Source: Dama dama (Eukaryota > Chordata > Mammalia > Artiodactyla > Cervidae). Taken from it: DNA of 64,000 nucleotides. Of the stretch, positions 1 to 11,178 are shown one piece after another (the first letter of the stretch is position 1; every line of letters begins with the position of its first letter). The stretch covers positions 131,767,501-131,831,500 of the forward strand of contig NC_083685.1 of NCBI RefSeq assembly GCF_033118175.1, given 5' to 3'. The position numbers and the translations under genes are program-made. The notes beneath the pieces were generated by a model. It was not told where the DNA came from. It worked only from the letters and a program-made list of their open reading frames with translations, and made no database searches.

Positions 1-124
1 AGGAGGGCATAGCAACTCACTCCAGTCTTCTTGCCTGGAGAATCCCATGGACAGAGGAGCCTGGCGGGCTACAGTCCATGGGGTGGCAGAGAGGCAGACA
101 CGACTGAAGGGACTTAGCACACAC
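1..124 (+). mobile_element. Bov-tA/BovA SINE, 3' part, cut by window start
   Basis: Standard SINE text: ccactccagt...cttgcctggagaatcccatgg...ggctacagtccatgggg...acacgactgaag. Confidence 0.9.
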
Positions 125-513
125 AGGAGGCGTGAAAACCCAGCTGTCCTCGTGAAGTTAGTGGTCGACAGCTGTCATGGCCCAGGTCCGTTACCACTAT
201 GTTGGTGGCAAAATGCTGACATGCTAACGTCACCCCTTCCTCAGTGATGAGCTGGAAGACAGCCATCCAGAGACACTCCCTCTCCCCCACGCACTGGTTT
301 CCCCACGTCAGTCACCACCCTGCAGCTGCGTGTGCCCCGTTGTATGACATGCCCGTCCTCAGTGGGTGACATCAAGACACTTCCAGCTGTAAGATCCACC
401 AGCACTACTTGCCGACCTGCCCCCAGCAGCCACCCTGTGACCGTGTCAAGTCTCCCAGCCGAGAGCCTCAGCCTCGTGCTTCTTCCCGGCCCTGCTCTCC
501 CTCTGCTGCTGCT

Positions 514-706
514 GTTTAGTCTCTCCGTCGTGTCAGACCCTTTGTGACCTCATAGACTGTAGCCCGCCAGGCTCCTCCGTCCTTCGGATTCTTCAGACTA
601 GAATACTGGAGTGGTTGCCATTTCCTCCTCCAGGGGATCTTCCTGACCCAGGGATCAAACCCGTGTCTGCTGCATTGGCAGGTGTGTTCTTACCACTGAG
701 CCAGCT
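514..706 (-). mobile_element. Bov-tA SINE
   Basis: Reverse-complement copy including the tRNA-derived B-box region (gggatcaaacccgtgtctgc). Confidence 0.88.
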
Positions 707-1277
707 CCAAGGGCTTTAAACAACCACATATCCAGCTCTCCCTCTAAGAAGCCTGCCCTGGTTAAAGGGCTCAGGAATGGCCACCTCTTTGTCAGCTTTA
801 GGAGACGCCCAGAGCAAGGAGGTAGGCAGGCGTCAAGGTCACATGTCACAGGATGTTGTCAGGCCCCCCCGTCCTGCCACCCCCACTGCTCCCACCCCCG
901 TGTGGAGAGGGGCCTTTCCCAGAGGCCCCTCCAGCTGTGAGTCACCAGTTCCCCAGCCCCGAACCCCACAGGAAAAGTGCAAATAGATTCTGGTGAATAG
1001 GGAGCTAACGCCACCTCTGTGTGGGAGAGGATGTTATAATATCAGGCTGTCGCCAAATTAACGTTATTAAACAAATGTGCAAAAAATAGCAGCCATAATT
1101 ACTCCATACAGTAGCTCAATCTGGAGCTCTCAGTGCGGTTGTGTGCCCCTAAACACAGGGCTGTCTCTATTCCCGCTCCTCTGGCCCTTCCTCCTTCCTT
1201 CTCGCCAAGATGCTGCAGAAGAAAGAGACCCCAAGCAGGCCCCCAGAACCTCTTTGTTTCCTTGAGAAATGAGAAAA
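707..1277. other. Unassigned flank
   Basis: No gene recognised. The stretch near 1045-1100 is AT-rich (gccaaattaacgttattaaa) and not obviously a repeat. Similar short text (aagcctgccctggttaaa..ggctcaggaatggccacctc) occurs at 747-790 and 4260-4305, an old local duplication. Confidence 0.4.
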
Positions 1278-1440
1278 GGATGGGAGCTAAGATTTGTTCA
1301 GCAACTACTGTGTGTCAGGCCCTTTTCCCATGGAACCCCGCTGAATTCTCACAACAGTCTAATGAAGGAAGCCCTGTTATTCCCATTGGACAGATCAGTA
1401 GACTGAGTCTGGTCACTGGACTTGTAGATATTAAAGCCTG
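1278..1440 (-). mobile_element. MIR relic
   Basis: actactgtgtgtcaggccct...ctcacaacagtctaatgaag...attggacagatcagtagact is antisense MIR text. Confidence 0.55.
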
Positions 1441-1849
1441 GCTTTGATCAGCCCCCAAACCCATGCCCTTTGCTCCTTATTTAATTATGAAAGTATGACA
1501 ACACATAGGAGACTTGGAAAATACAGAACAAGGTGACATATAGTTCCACAGTATATCGGTGCCTGTTGCTCTTTGTCCTGACGCTCCAAACATTCCTCTG
1601 AACCATATCGCCCCAACCTCCCCCACCCTTTCGACAGACGCCTCACAGCAAAGTACCTGCCGACGGCAACGGCTCTCGGACTCGGCTGTGTCCCAGGCAG
1701 TCTGTGCTCCAGGCCTGTCCACGGCTTCAGTTCAGCCCCAGGGCCAGGACCCGTCCCAGGAGAGCAAGGGGGGTGGGGGTGGGGGAACCTCAGGGTCACC
1801 TGCCCCAGCGCCACCTCCCCCCCTTCAGGTGTGAGGGAGGGACCCCCCA

Positions 1850-2402
1850 AAAGGATCTGCCTGCCACGCAGGAGACGCAAGAGACTCCGGTTCCATCCCT
1901 GGGTCGGGAAGACCCCCTGGAGCAGGAAATGGAGACTGACTCCAGTGTTTTTTTTTTTTGTTTTTTTTTTTTTTTCAGTGGGTTTTGTCATACATTGACA
2001 TGAATCAGCAATAGATTTACACGTATTCCCCATCCCGATCCCCCCTCCCACCTCCCTCTCCACCCAATTCCTCTGGGTCCTCCCAGTGCACCAGGCCCAA
2101 GCACTTGTCTCATGCATCCCACCTGGGCTGGTGACCTGTTTCACCATAGATAGTATACATGCTGTTCTTTCGCAACATCCCACCCTCACCGTCTCCCACA
2201 GAGTTCAAAAGTCTGTTCTGTGCTTCTGTGTCTCTTTTTCTGTTTTGCATAAAGGGTTGTCGTTACCATCTTTCTAAATTCCATATATATGTGTTAATAT
2301 CTCCAGTACTCCAGTGTTCTTGACTGGAGAATCCCGAGGACGGAGGAGCCCGGTGAGCCACAGTCCATGGGATCGCACAGAGTCGGACACTACTGAGCGC
2401 AC
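1850..2402 (+). mobile_element. Bov-tA SINE split by an L1 insertion
   Basis: The tRNA-related half is at 1850-1949 and the BovA half resumes at 2308-2402 (ttgactggagaatccc ... gtcggacactactgagc). The two halves are continuous in the SINE consensus once the L1 is removed. Confidence 0.88.
1950..2307 (-). mobile_element. L1 3' end (ruminant L1), inserted in SINE
   Basis: A poly(T) tract (1948-1975, the L1 poly(A) tail on the minus strand) is followed by reverse-complement L1 3' UTR text (cagtgcaccaggcccaagca, ccaccctcaccgtctcccac, ccatatatatgtgtta). An 11-bp duplication actccagtgtt at 1939-1949 and 2308-2318 marks the insertion. The element is 5'-truncated to about 330 bp. Confidence 0.87.
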
Positions 2403-2640
2403 CTGGCCCCCCCCCGCCCCCCCCGTCCCCCCTCCCCCCCCGTCCCCCCCTTCCCCCCCGTCACCCCCCTCCCCCCCCGTCATCCCCCTCCCCCTCCCCC
2501 CCGTCACCCCCCGCCCCGTCCCCTCTCCAGCCCCCGGCCCTGCCTCCCAGCCCCGCCTCCCCGCCCTTGGCCCCGCCTCCCCACCCGTGACCCCGCCCTC
2601 TCTCCAGCCCCTGGCCCCGCCTCCCCGCCCCTGGGTCTCA
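2403..2640. repeat. C-rich low-complexity tract and GCCCCGCCTCCC repeats
   Basis: Runs of 5-9 C separated by single G, T or A (2403-2520) grade into imperfect repeats of ctggccccgcctccccgccc (2530-2640). The minus strand carries dense G runs that could form G-quadruplexes. Confidence 0.9.
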
Positions 2641-3599
2641 GGATCTCCTGGCTTCTGAGGAGCCCTCCCTCTGCGCCCCGCTCAGCAGAGGCGACTCGGG
2701 GTGGACACTCAGGAGCCGATGCTCTGGGCTGCCCACGATTGTGTCCCGCCTCGAGTTACTGCAATCTGCTGGCTCCCCTCCGCCCTCGGGGATGCGCCAG
2801 ACAAGCCTGCTTTGCTGAATTGCAGCCGAGAATAGCCGCTGGTCCTCAGTGACTGGTCACCTCTTCTTCAGCAGGTGAACTAAGTCCCATCCCAGGCTGT
2901 AGGTGCCGTGGTTCTGGGTATTTCCTCATCCTGGTGACTACCCTCATAGACTCTCTAGGTTGCAATGTCTCTTTTAAATGTGATTTCTGCAATTGATCCA
3001 GACTCTGGCCATCATTGCTCTTGGGATGGGCCTTGTGCATTTGTTTGGCTTGTCAGGAAGACGACACAAACCGGCAACCTAAGGTGACTGCTAGGCCTTA
3101 AGCTGCACTTTAGCAACTTACACCTAGAGCGTCAGTTTTGGGGTTAAAAGTCTGAAACATTAATTACTAAACACTAACTTCTTCTTACAGAGAAACTAAA
3201 GAGGTTTTGGACTATTAATAAATATGCTCCGTGCCACCCCGAGATGTTTTCTATAAGAAAGCAAATGCTTTTAGAAATTATCATTGGTATTTATGTTCAC
3301 CAATCTACAGAATGCTAATATAAAGGACAGTTCATGTTTGCTTAAGGAAAGTAGGATGTATGGTTTTAGTTAAAAAAAAAAAAAGTATGAGAAATGAAAT
3401 TACATTTTATTAAGAAAAAGAAAGTCAGTCTGATTTATAGGTGGCTGTTTCTAAATGAACAAAGTGATTAAAAGAGAAAAAATAAAAGGTCTATGGAAAG
3501 TGGACCCCAAGAAAAGAGTTTTGTGCATAATACAAGTTTTCTTGTGATGTTGAGCTGCCCTTGAAAATGGGTTTTAAGTTTCTTTATCTCTAAAGTGCT
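2641..3599. other. Unassigned flank
   Basis: No gene. AT-rich from about 3100, with a 13-base A run near 3372. No repeat family recognised with confidence. Confidence 0.4.
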
Positions 3600-3790
3600 T
3601 TGCTGTGGCTCAGACAGTGAAGAATCCGCCTGCAGGGCAGGAGATGTGGGTTCGATCTCTGGATCGGAAAGAGGAGGGCATGGCTACCCCTTCAGTATTC
3701 TTGACTGGAGAATGCTGCGGACAGGAGCCTGGCGGTCTACAGTCCATGCAGTCGCAAACAGTCTGACATGACTGGGTGACTAACACTGGC
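3600..3790 (+). mobile_element. Bov-tA SINE
   Basis: Diverged but complete copy: tggctcagacagtgaagaat through tctgacatgactgggtgac. Confidence 0.87.
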
Positions 3791-4751
3791 ACTTACCTCC
3801 TCCCGTATCAGATTATTCACTTGTCCATTCAACCTGGAACTTGCAGCCACAAAGAAGCAGTTGTTATGTTTTTGCAAATTTCAAGTGCTTCTTCTATAAG
3901 GAAAAAAGCGAACAATTCTGCCCTCTTATGGCCAATTCACTGATTCCCTTCTCTTTAGTATATCGCCCTGGGATAGAAAGGAGCAGGCAGAGTCCCTTCC
4001 TGGCCTTGACACTGCTGCACGTGCACATTCTTCTAACATTCGTGCACTTGTGGAAACACAGACGGACCTGTGGACATTTGGGCTGATTCCAACAGAATCA
4101 TCTACTAGCAACATTTTGCCCGCCCTCCTCCATTTTCGTTTTCTTATCTTTGAACCTATCCTCATTCTCAAGACCTATGAATATCAATGTTGTGATTTTT
4201 CTGGCCCTGTGCTTTTCCTCTGCTCCAAGGGCAGTAAACAACCACGTCGCAAGCTTCCTCTGAGAAGCCTGCCCTGGTTAAATGGCTCAGGAATGGCCAC
4301 CTCTTTATCAGCCTCGGAGACACCCAGAGCAAAGGCAGAAGGCCATTTCCAGGGAGGCGTCATTGCAGCAAGACAGATGCTGCTGTGTTTCCCTTAGAAT
4401 CCTGTGGCAATCTAAGGGTGCCCAACCGGGGAGCCGTGGTCCCAGGCCAGCAAGTTGCTGACGATGGCCATCACACTTGAATTCTTGCTGTGCCTTCCCT
4501 CAGAGGGGACCTGTCCCTGCTCGGCCCCGTGCCCTCACCACCACACGGCATTCTCAGCGACAATCACTACCACCCACCGTGGAAGCCAGTGCAAGGGACC
4601 TTGGTGCACTAAGGGCAGAGTGGCCAAGAGGGTTGCTGGACATAGGGTGGGACCAGAAAGTAAAGAAGCGTGACCTCCAGACTAAGGATTTCAGACTTCC
4701 TTTTCGAGGCAATGGGGAACCAGAGATTTCAGGGAGGGATGAGTTAGGCTG
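3791..4751. other. Unassigned flank
   Basis: No gene recognised. Contains the second copy of the duplicated segment also seen at 747-830 (about 4257-4340). Confidence 0.4.
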
Positions 4752-4966
4752 GACTCATTTTCATTGAGGTATGACTAATGAAATGTTATATTAGTTTCAG
4801 GTGTGCAATGTTATGATTCGATGTTTGTATACATTGCAAATGACCTCCACAGTAAGTCCAGTGACCACCCATCACCACACACGGTTACAAACATGTTCTT
4901 TTCTTGAAATGAAAACGTTGAAGATCCACTCTCCTAGCTACTTCCAAATATGCAGGCAGCAGGGTG
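4752..4966. mobile_element. Old L1 3' end relic
   Basis: Text such as ttagtttcaggtgtgcaatg, tttgtatacattgcaaatga and atccactctcctagctactt matches the antisense 3' region of ancient mammalian L1 elements, well diverged. Confidence 0.55.
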
Positions 4967-5057
4967 GACTCCCAGCCGCAGGGTGGGGAGCTGAGGGGCA
5001 GAAGATCCCAGGAGGGAGGCTGAGGTCCACGACCTGGCACAGTGGTCACCAGATGCT

Positions 5058-5195
5058 TTGACTCGAGGGGCCAGGCTGAGAGGCAGAGCTGAGGAGGGGC
5101 GGGGGCTGGACCAGAGGGTCCCAGACAGGAGGGGCGGGGGCGGGGTCCGAGAGGCTGGCAGGCTCTCCGGGGGGAGGAAGGGGCGGGGTGAGGCC
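5058..5195. repeat. GC-rich imperfect repeats (GGGGCGGGG)
   Basis: Several GGGGCGGGG-type blocks, Sp1-like, occur in imperfect repeats of aggaggggcgggggc. No gene is visible beside them. Confidence 0.6.
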
Positions 5196-5603
5196 GCGAC
5201 AGCCTCCATCCACTCCAAGCACAGAAGACCTCTGGCTGACTCCTCGCGTCCTCAGAGGGGAAGGACTCACCGCCTGGGGTTCAGGCTCAGGGGAACCCAC
5301 CCCTTAGGAGCCTGAGGGAGGGGGAAACAACAGTCCCAGTGAGATCTCAGCTCCCAGGAAGTCTGCCCCCGGGCTCTGACACGGAGGGGCAGCGAGACAG
5401 AAAGGAAGCCAAGCCTACAGCCTCTCCTGCTACAATCTTTGGGACACATGCCTTGCGAGAAAAAAGACTTTCCTTTGGGACAGCAGTCCAGAGATGATTC
5501 AAAATTTTCTTTAAACGAAGCACCTAAAGTCCACCAGAGTTCAAATGCATTTACCTGAAGAGACAGACAAATTTTAGCAGGGAAAAAAAGATAGCTGCCC
5601 GCC

Positions 5604-5644
5604 TCCCCCCCCCCCCCCCCCACCTCCACACACACACACACACC
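5604..5644. repeat. Poly(C) run and (CA)n microsatellite
   Basis: About 18 consecutive C residues near 5607-5620, then cctccacacacacacacac. Confidence 0.9.
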
Positions 5645-6183
5645 AAGTTGGAAGCTTCCCAAGGCAGAGCAGGTGTGTCCCCCTGGGAGAACTCTGCAAT
5701 CAGGAGGCTGTTAATTAAGCTGCAAATATGTGCAGAGACACGTCTTTGGCCAGAGAACACTGCAGATTGCTCTGAAATCCCATCATCTCTAGAAAGAAGA
5801 AAAATACGAAGAATCTAGCAATTACCTCCAAAAGCTCACCAGGCGACGGGCTCTGAGAATGAGGAAGAGGGCAGGGCGGGGCAGGGCGGAGGCAGGGGCC
5901 AGAGAGGGCAGCCATGGGCGCAGGGCAGGTGTTAGAGGCGGTGGGAGGGGGCTGAGCGCAAGGGCTGCGGGCTGCCCCCGGGGGCTCACGACCGCGAATC
6001 CGGGGCACCCCGCCCCTCCCGCAGTCCTGACTCTGAGACGGAGTTTCTCAACAGCAGAGGTCCAGCCTTATGAATTCATAAACCACGACTTCACAGTAAG
6101 TCCCCTGCCTTCACTGAGGCACATCTGCGATTAACTCGGGGGCCCAATTAGAGAAACAAATGCTCCGCACCAGGGCCCCGCTG

Positions 6184-6197
6184 GTTGCCATGGAAAC
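6184..6197. promoter_or_regulatory. X-box (RFX) motif
   Basis: GTTGCCATGGAAAC matches the X-box consensus GTTNCCATGGNAAC at every defined position. It lies in a moderately CpG-rich, repeat-free stretch (about 5.86-6.33 kb) some 35 kb upstream of CACNG4. It may be an enhancer or an unannotated promoter element. Confidence 0.5.
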
Positions 6198-6476
6198 GCG
6201 GGCGCACAGATGTAGGTTCTGGCAGCATGACCAGCTTGCTGTTCTGATGCAGCCGTGGCGGTGCCGCAGACACTCGGACTGTGCAGAACCGACCATGTCA
6301 ACTCTCACACGCTGTCCACTAGCAAGTGATGGGCAACAGACAGTGGGAAAGCTGGACGTTAAGGAAGTAAATTCAGATTCCACAGCTGAGCCTAAAGAGG
6401 CAGCTGAGTGAGTGGGCTCAGCTATCAGGGAATGCTTCCCTGAAGAAAGCATTTTTAAGCCCAGTCCTGCTAAATA

Positions 6477-6683
6477 AGGGGCTTTGCTGATGGCTCAGTG
6501 GGTAAAGAACCTGCCGGCAGTGCAGGAGACACAGGAGACGTGGGTCGGGACGATCTCTGGGAGGAGGAAAATGGCAACTCACTCCAGTATTCCTGCCTGA
6601 AAAATCCCATGGACAGAGGAGCCTGGTGGGCTACAGTCCATGGGGTCACAAAGAGTTGGACACGACTAAGCGACTGAGCCCAA
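6477..6683 (+). mobile_element. Bov-tA SINE
   Basis: Full-length copy from gctgatggctcagtgggtaa to gacacgactaagcgactgag, with a small duplication (gacacaggagacgtggg) in the tRNA part. Confidence 0.9.
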
Positions 6684-7202
6684 CCCTGGTGAATAAGAGT
6701 CCCTGGGGAAAGGCCAGGACAGATGCTTCCAGGCTGGACTGGCAGGTGCAAAGCTCTGAGGTGGGTTTGAGAAGCTGGAGGAAGCCCGGGACAGTGAGAA
6801 GGAGGGTGGGGGGCTCTGAAGTGGAGGTTAGGGATGGAGCGAGGATCCAGGTGGGAGAAATTGGGCAAGTAACTTGGTATTTTTTGAGAGGAATTAAAAG
6901 CATTTTACAGAACCAATTTTCATAAAAATGGTCAAGTGAAAACTGCCCAAACCGGACAGACAAGTTCACAAAGGCCCGTGTCTGTCCTTCTGTACTGGGT
7001 GTTCTAAGTTAATTGTCTATCTCTGGACACCCTGCAAGGGAACTCAGCAGAGAACAGTGTTGTCACACTGTTAGTGTGAACTTTGGGCTTATTCTGAATC
7101 GTTTCCCCAGAAGAGGGTGGAGACTCACTCACGTGTAAGCGGTCAACCACCGGCCAGAGGCTGGAGGGGCCACTTGAGGTATGTGGTCTCCAACCTCCCC
7201 CA

Positions 7203-7353
7203 TCCATGGGGTTCTCCAGGCAGGAATACTGGAGTGGGTTGCCATCATGCCCTCCTCCAGAGGATCTCCCCGACCCAGGGACAGCACCCTCACCTCCTGC
7301 GTGTTGTGCATCAGCAGACCGGTTCTATACCACTAGTGCCACCTGGGAAGCCC
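7203..7353 (-). mobile_element. Bov-tA SINE, partial
   Basis: Reverse-complement copy from the central part (ggttctccaggcaggaatac) to the tRNA-related start (gccacctgggaagccc). It ends about 85 bp before the BovB at 7440. Confidence 0.87.
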
Positions 7354-7439
7354 AGTTAAGTTTTTACCGAATTGAAAAGATATTTATTGAGTGCCAGTGT
7401 GGATGTGACTGGTGATGGAAGTAAAGTCCAATGCAGCAA

Positions 7440-9274
7440 AGAGCAATAATGCATAAAAACCTGGAATGTTAGGTCCATGAATCAAGGCAAATTGGAGTTG
7501 GTCAAACAGGAGATGGCAAGAGAGAACATCAACATTTTAGGAATCAGTGAACTAAGATGGACTGGAATGGGTGAATTTAACTACTGTGGGCAAGAATCCC
7601 TTAGAAGAAATGGAGTAGTCTACGGCCATACCACCCTGAATGCGCCCAATCTCATCTGATCTCGGAAGCTAAGCAGGGTCAGGCCTGGTTAATACTTAGA
7701 TGGGAGAAGAAATGGAGTAGCCCTCATAGTCAACAAAAGAGTCTGAAATGCAGTACTTGGATGCAGTCTCAAAAACGACAGAATGATCTCTGCTCATTTC
7801 CAAGGCAAACCATTCAATATCACAGTAATCCAAGTCTATGTCCCGACCAGTAATGCTGAAGAAGCTGAAGTTGAACCGTTCTATGAAGAACTACTTCTAG
7901 AACTAACACCCAAAAAAGAAGTCTTTTTCATTATAGGTGACTGGAATGCAAAAGTAGTAAGTCAAGAGATATCTGGAGTAACAGACAAATTTGGCCTTGG
8001 AGTACAGAATGAAGCAGGGCAAAGGCTAATAGAGTTTTGCCAAGAGAATACACTGGTTATAGCAAACACCCTCTTCCAACAACACAAGACTTTACACATG
8101 GACATCACCAGATGGTCAATACCGAAATCAGATTGATTATATTCTTTGCAGCCAAAGCTGGAGAAGTTCTATACAGTCAGCAAAACAAGACTGGGAGCTG
8201 ACTGTGGCTCAGATCATGAACTCCTTATTGCCAAATTCAGGCTTAAATTGAAGAAAGTAGGGAAAACCACTAGATCATTCAGGTATGATCTAAATCAAAT
8301 CCCTTACAATTATACAGTGGAAGTGACAAATAGATTCAAGGGATTAGATTTGATAGAGTGCCTGAAGAACTATGGATGGAGGTTCGTGACAGTGTACAGG
8401 AGGCAGTGATCAGGACCATCCCCAAGAAAAAGAAATGCAAAACAGCAAAATGGCTGTCTGAGGAGGTCTTACAAATACCTGTGAAAAGAAGAGAAGTGAA
8501 AGGCAAAGGAGAAAATGAAAGATATTCCCATCTGAATGCAGAGTTCCAAAGAATAGAAAGGAGAGATAAAAAAAAGCCTTCCTCAGTGATCAACACAAAG
8601 AAATAGAGGAAAACAATAGAATGAGAAAGACTAGAGATCTCTTCAAGAAAATTAGAGATACCAAGGGAATATTTCATGTAAAGATGGGCACAATAAAGGC
8701 CAGAAATGGTATGGACCTAACAGAAGCAGAAGATATTAAGAAGAGATGGCAAGAATACACAGAAGAACTGTACAAAAAAGGTCTTCATGACCCAGATAAC
8801 CGTGATGGTGTGATCACCCACCTAGAGCCAGACATCCTGGAACGCAAAGTCAAGGGGGCCTTAGGAAGCATCACTACAAACAAAGCTAGTGGAGGTGATG
8901 GAATTCCAGTTGAGCTATTTCAAATCCTAAAAGATGATGCTGTGAAAGTGCTTCACTCAATATGCCACCAAATCTGGAAAACGCAGCAGTTGCCTCAGGA
9001 CTGGAAAAGGTGAGCTTTCATTCCAATTCCAAAGAAAGGCAATGCCATAGAATGCTCAAACTACTGCACAACGGCATTCATCTCACATGCTAATAAAGCA
9101 ATGCTCAAAATTCTCCAAGCCAGGCTTCAACAGCAAGTGAACCATGAACTTCCAGATATTCAAGCTGGATTTAGAAAAGGCAGAGGAACCAGAGATCAAA
9201 TTGCCAACATCCCTTGGATCATCGAAAAAGCAAGCGAGTTCCAGAAAAACATCTGCTTCTGCTTTGTTGACCAC
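7440..9274 (+). mobile_element. BovB LINE (RTE), endonuclease and start of RT, truncated at both ends
   Basis: This is the coding body of a BovB retrotransposon in the sense orientation. Decayed frames at 7477-7659, 7783-8136, 8146-8409 and 8621-9013 carry an APE-type endonuclease (GDWNAK motif near 7942) and the region leading into reverse transcriptase (SGGDGIP near 8890). Frame breaks and stops show it is dead. It ends abruptly at about 9274, before the RT catalytic block, at a CpG-rich non-BovB sequence. Loss of the 3' end is not a product of normal target-primed insertion and implies a later deletion or rearrangement. The 5S pseudogene at 7618-7707 is inserted in it. Confidence 0.93.
7618..7707 (+). 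pseudogene. 5S rRNA retropseudogene, 3'-truncated, inside BovB
   Basis: The 90 bases starting GTCTACGGCC align without gaps to nucleotides 1-90 of mammalian 5S rRNA and stop at GGGAGA; about the last 31 nucleotides are absent. Six differences are seen, all transitions, four at CpG sites, as expected of a decayed copy. A perfect 16-bp duplication (agaagaaatggagtag) flanks it at 7603-7618 and 7705-7720 and interrupts a BovB LINE. There is no poly(A) tail. The truncation removes part of the box C control element, so the copy should not be transcribed as 5S. Confidence 0.93.
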
Positions 9275-9560
9275 GTTCCCGGAGGGCGGGGCTGGAGCCC
9301 GGAAACACACCGGAGGCAGGTTTAGGTCCGGGGAGGCCGCTGAAACAGGGGCCGGGCAGGAGAGCGGGGGCGGCCTGGCTGCGCTGAGCCTGAGCGGCGG
9401 GACGTCCGTGGGATGTGTTAGCCGAAGCGGCTTGGGTGGAGCTCAGGAAGTGGAGCCCGGCCGCCCGCTCGGCACGGCGGCGGCGCCATCTGGTGTCCGG
9501 AGCCCGCACCTGCAGGCTCTGTTCACTCTGCGTCCTCAGGGGCAAGCCAGCCAGTGCTTC
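9275..9560. promoter_or_regulatory. CpG-rich patch of unknown role
   Basis: Directly after the BovB break the sequence becomes GC- and CpG-rich (e.g. ggcggcggcgccatctggtg) for about 290 bp, then returns to AT-rich flank. It holds the CTCF-like motif. No open frame or known repeat is convincing. Confidence 0.4.
9482..9497 (-). promoter_or_regulatory. CTCF-like core motif
   Basis: Read on the minus strand the site is GACACCAGATGGCGCC, one mismatch from the CTCF core CCACCAGATGGCGC. It lies in a CpG-rich patch (9275-9560) directly after the truncated end of a BovB LINE. Occupancy is inferred. Confidence 0.4.
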
Positions 9561-11178
9561 CCAGGCCCCTGCCATTCCCAGGGCTCGGCAGGTATGCGCA
9601 ACTCCTAAGTAAGTCAGGAAAGAACCCCCAAATAAGCAAATAGATAAATATCTCCCAGCCTCACGTGTATCTGTATGTGTGTGCACGTGTTTTTTGCTAC
9701 ATCCAGGTACTTCTTGTAATATTAATATTTAATTTTTTTCCTGTAAATCAACTTCCTTATCTACTGAAATGCATTTCATTTAAAACAAGAATCTTAGTCA
9801 ACTTCACACAGTATCTGGAAATCCAGTACCAGGCACAAAAGAAGTCGAAAGGTACGGCCAAGGTGAAGCCATGGAGCATGGAACCTGTGGCTGAGTCTGG
9901 TCATGTCCAGCCTCCTCCTGAGGACTCTGGATGCCTAGCCTTTCTCTGCTAAGGGGGCAGATTAGCAAGTGTGGCTGGGACGTCAGAGCTCCAGAAGCAC
10001 ATGCCTGTGTGTGTGCTTCTCCAGGCCTGGCGTCTTCAGAACAAACACTGGAAACGGCTTTGGTGACCATAAACAAACCCCTGGCCTGAGGCCCTAGGAG
10101 GTCAATTGAGTGAAGCGGAACCAGAAACTAGATCTCCTTTTCTGCACCCGGGGATGCCAAGGGACAGAATCCTCCTTTAATACGACTGTTCCATTCATTG
10201 AAAGCAGCTTTAAAACGTGTCCAAATGATATGTATGACTTTTTGGGTGTTTTTACTAAATTTGTGCTTTATGATTTGGTGGTCAAGGGGAAAATAAAGGA
10301 GACTTTATGATCCCAGTATAATTTTTTGCATTTATAAATTTTTCATTTCTTCTTAGTAGCAGTTTTCTCAGAGCAGTTTTAGGTTGACATACATAAATAA
10401 ATTTCAAAGTAAAATTTTCAGGAACGTTGTCAAAAGCAGTTCTTTCAGATTCTTCTCTCATCCTCATTCCCGGTCAGTCTATAGTAGTAGAGTCTTTCTG
10501 ATCCTCTTGGGGATTGTGGATAGGGTAGCTGGGTGAGGCTGCCAGGGTCAGATGTCGTCCTAACTAGTCACCAGCCAGCTCCCATTCCTGGCCCAGTTGC
10601 TCCATTTCCAAAAGCAAAGGATCTGCTCACTAAAGTCTGACTGGGAATAAGATCAGGAAACACTGACCCGGCCTACAAGGTCAGGAAGCTGAAGCTGAGA
10701 TTCAGAAGGCTGAAGGAAGCCAGCGGTAACTTATCTGAGCTTGCATGGTGAGGGGTGCACATCCAGACCAAGACTGGCTCGTTCCACTTCTCTGGGGTTC
10801 TCCGCAGAGGACAATAGACCCTGTGATCTTCAGCCTGGAAACGAGATTTCTGTCCGCTCCTCTGTCTGCCCAACTCTGTTCTGAAAACACAGAATCTAAA
10901 AGGACCGTGGCCTTAACTTCTTGGTGGGGGAGGTGAGCAGGAGAAGCCCACGAAGGCCTCGCATTTCTACAGCTTTGGGACAAGGAGCTTCCTGGATTTA
11001 GACGGTGGCTTGTTTTCTCAGAACACGCATCACAGCAGTTGCATGGTCAGTTCACGCCAACGGAGAATGCACAGAACCCACCAAGACTTAGTACAAATTC
11101 TGCAGTGTTTTGGAACATACGTGTGGCTGATTCATCACAGCAGCATCTACGCAATTTCACAGAACAAGTGTCTGTACA
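9561..11178. other. Unassigned flank
   Basis: AT-rich around 9700-9800 and 10200-10460. No gene or assignable repeat seen. Confidence 0.4.

Larger units (their letters stand above)
5196..6476. other. Non-repeat flank with CpG-rich patch
   Basis: No coding gene recognised. The part at 5860-6330 is moderately CpG-rich and holds the X-box at 6184. It could be an enhancer or a minor promoter. Confidence 0.4.

Noticed and set aside
7618..7707. Functional 5S rRNA gene
   Set aside because: 3' end missing, six substitutions, and bounded by a target-site duplication inside a LINE.
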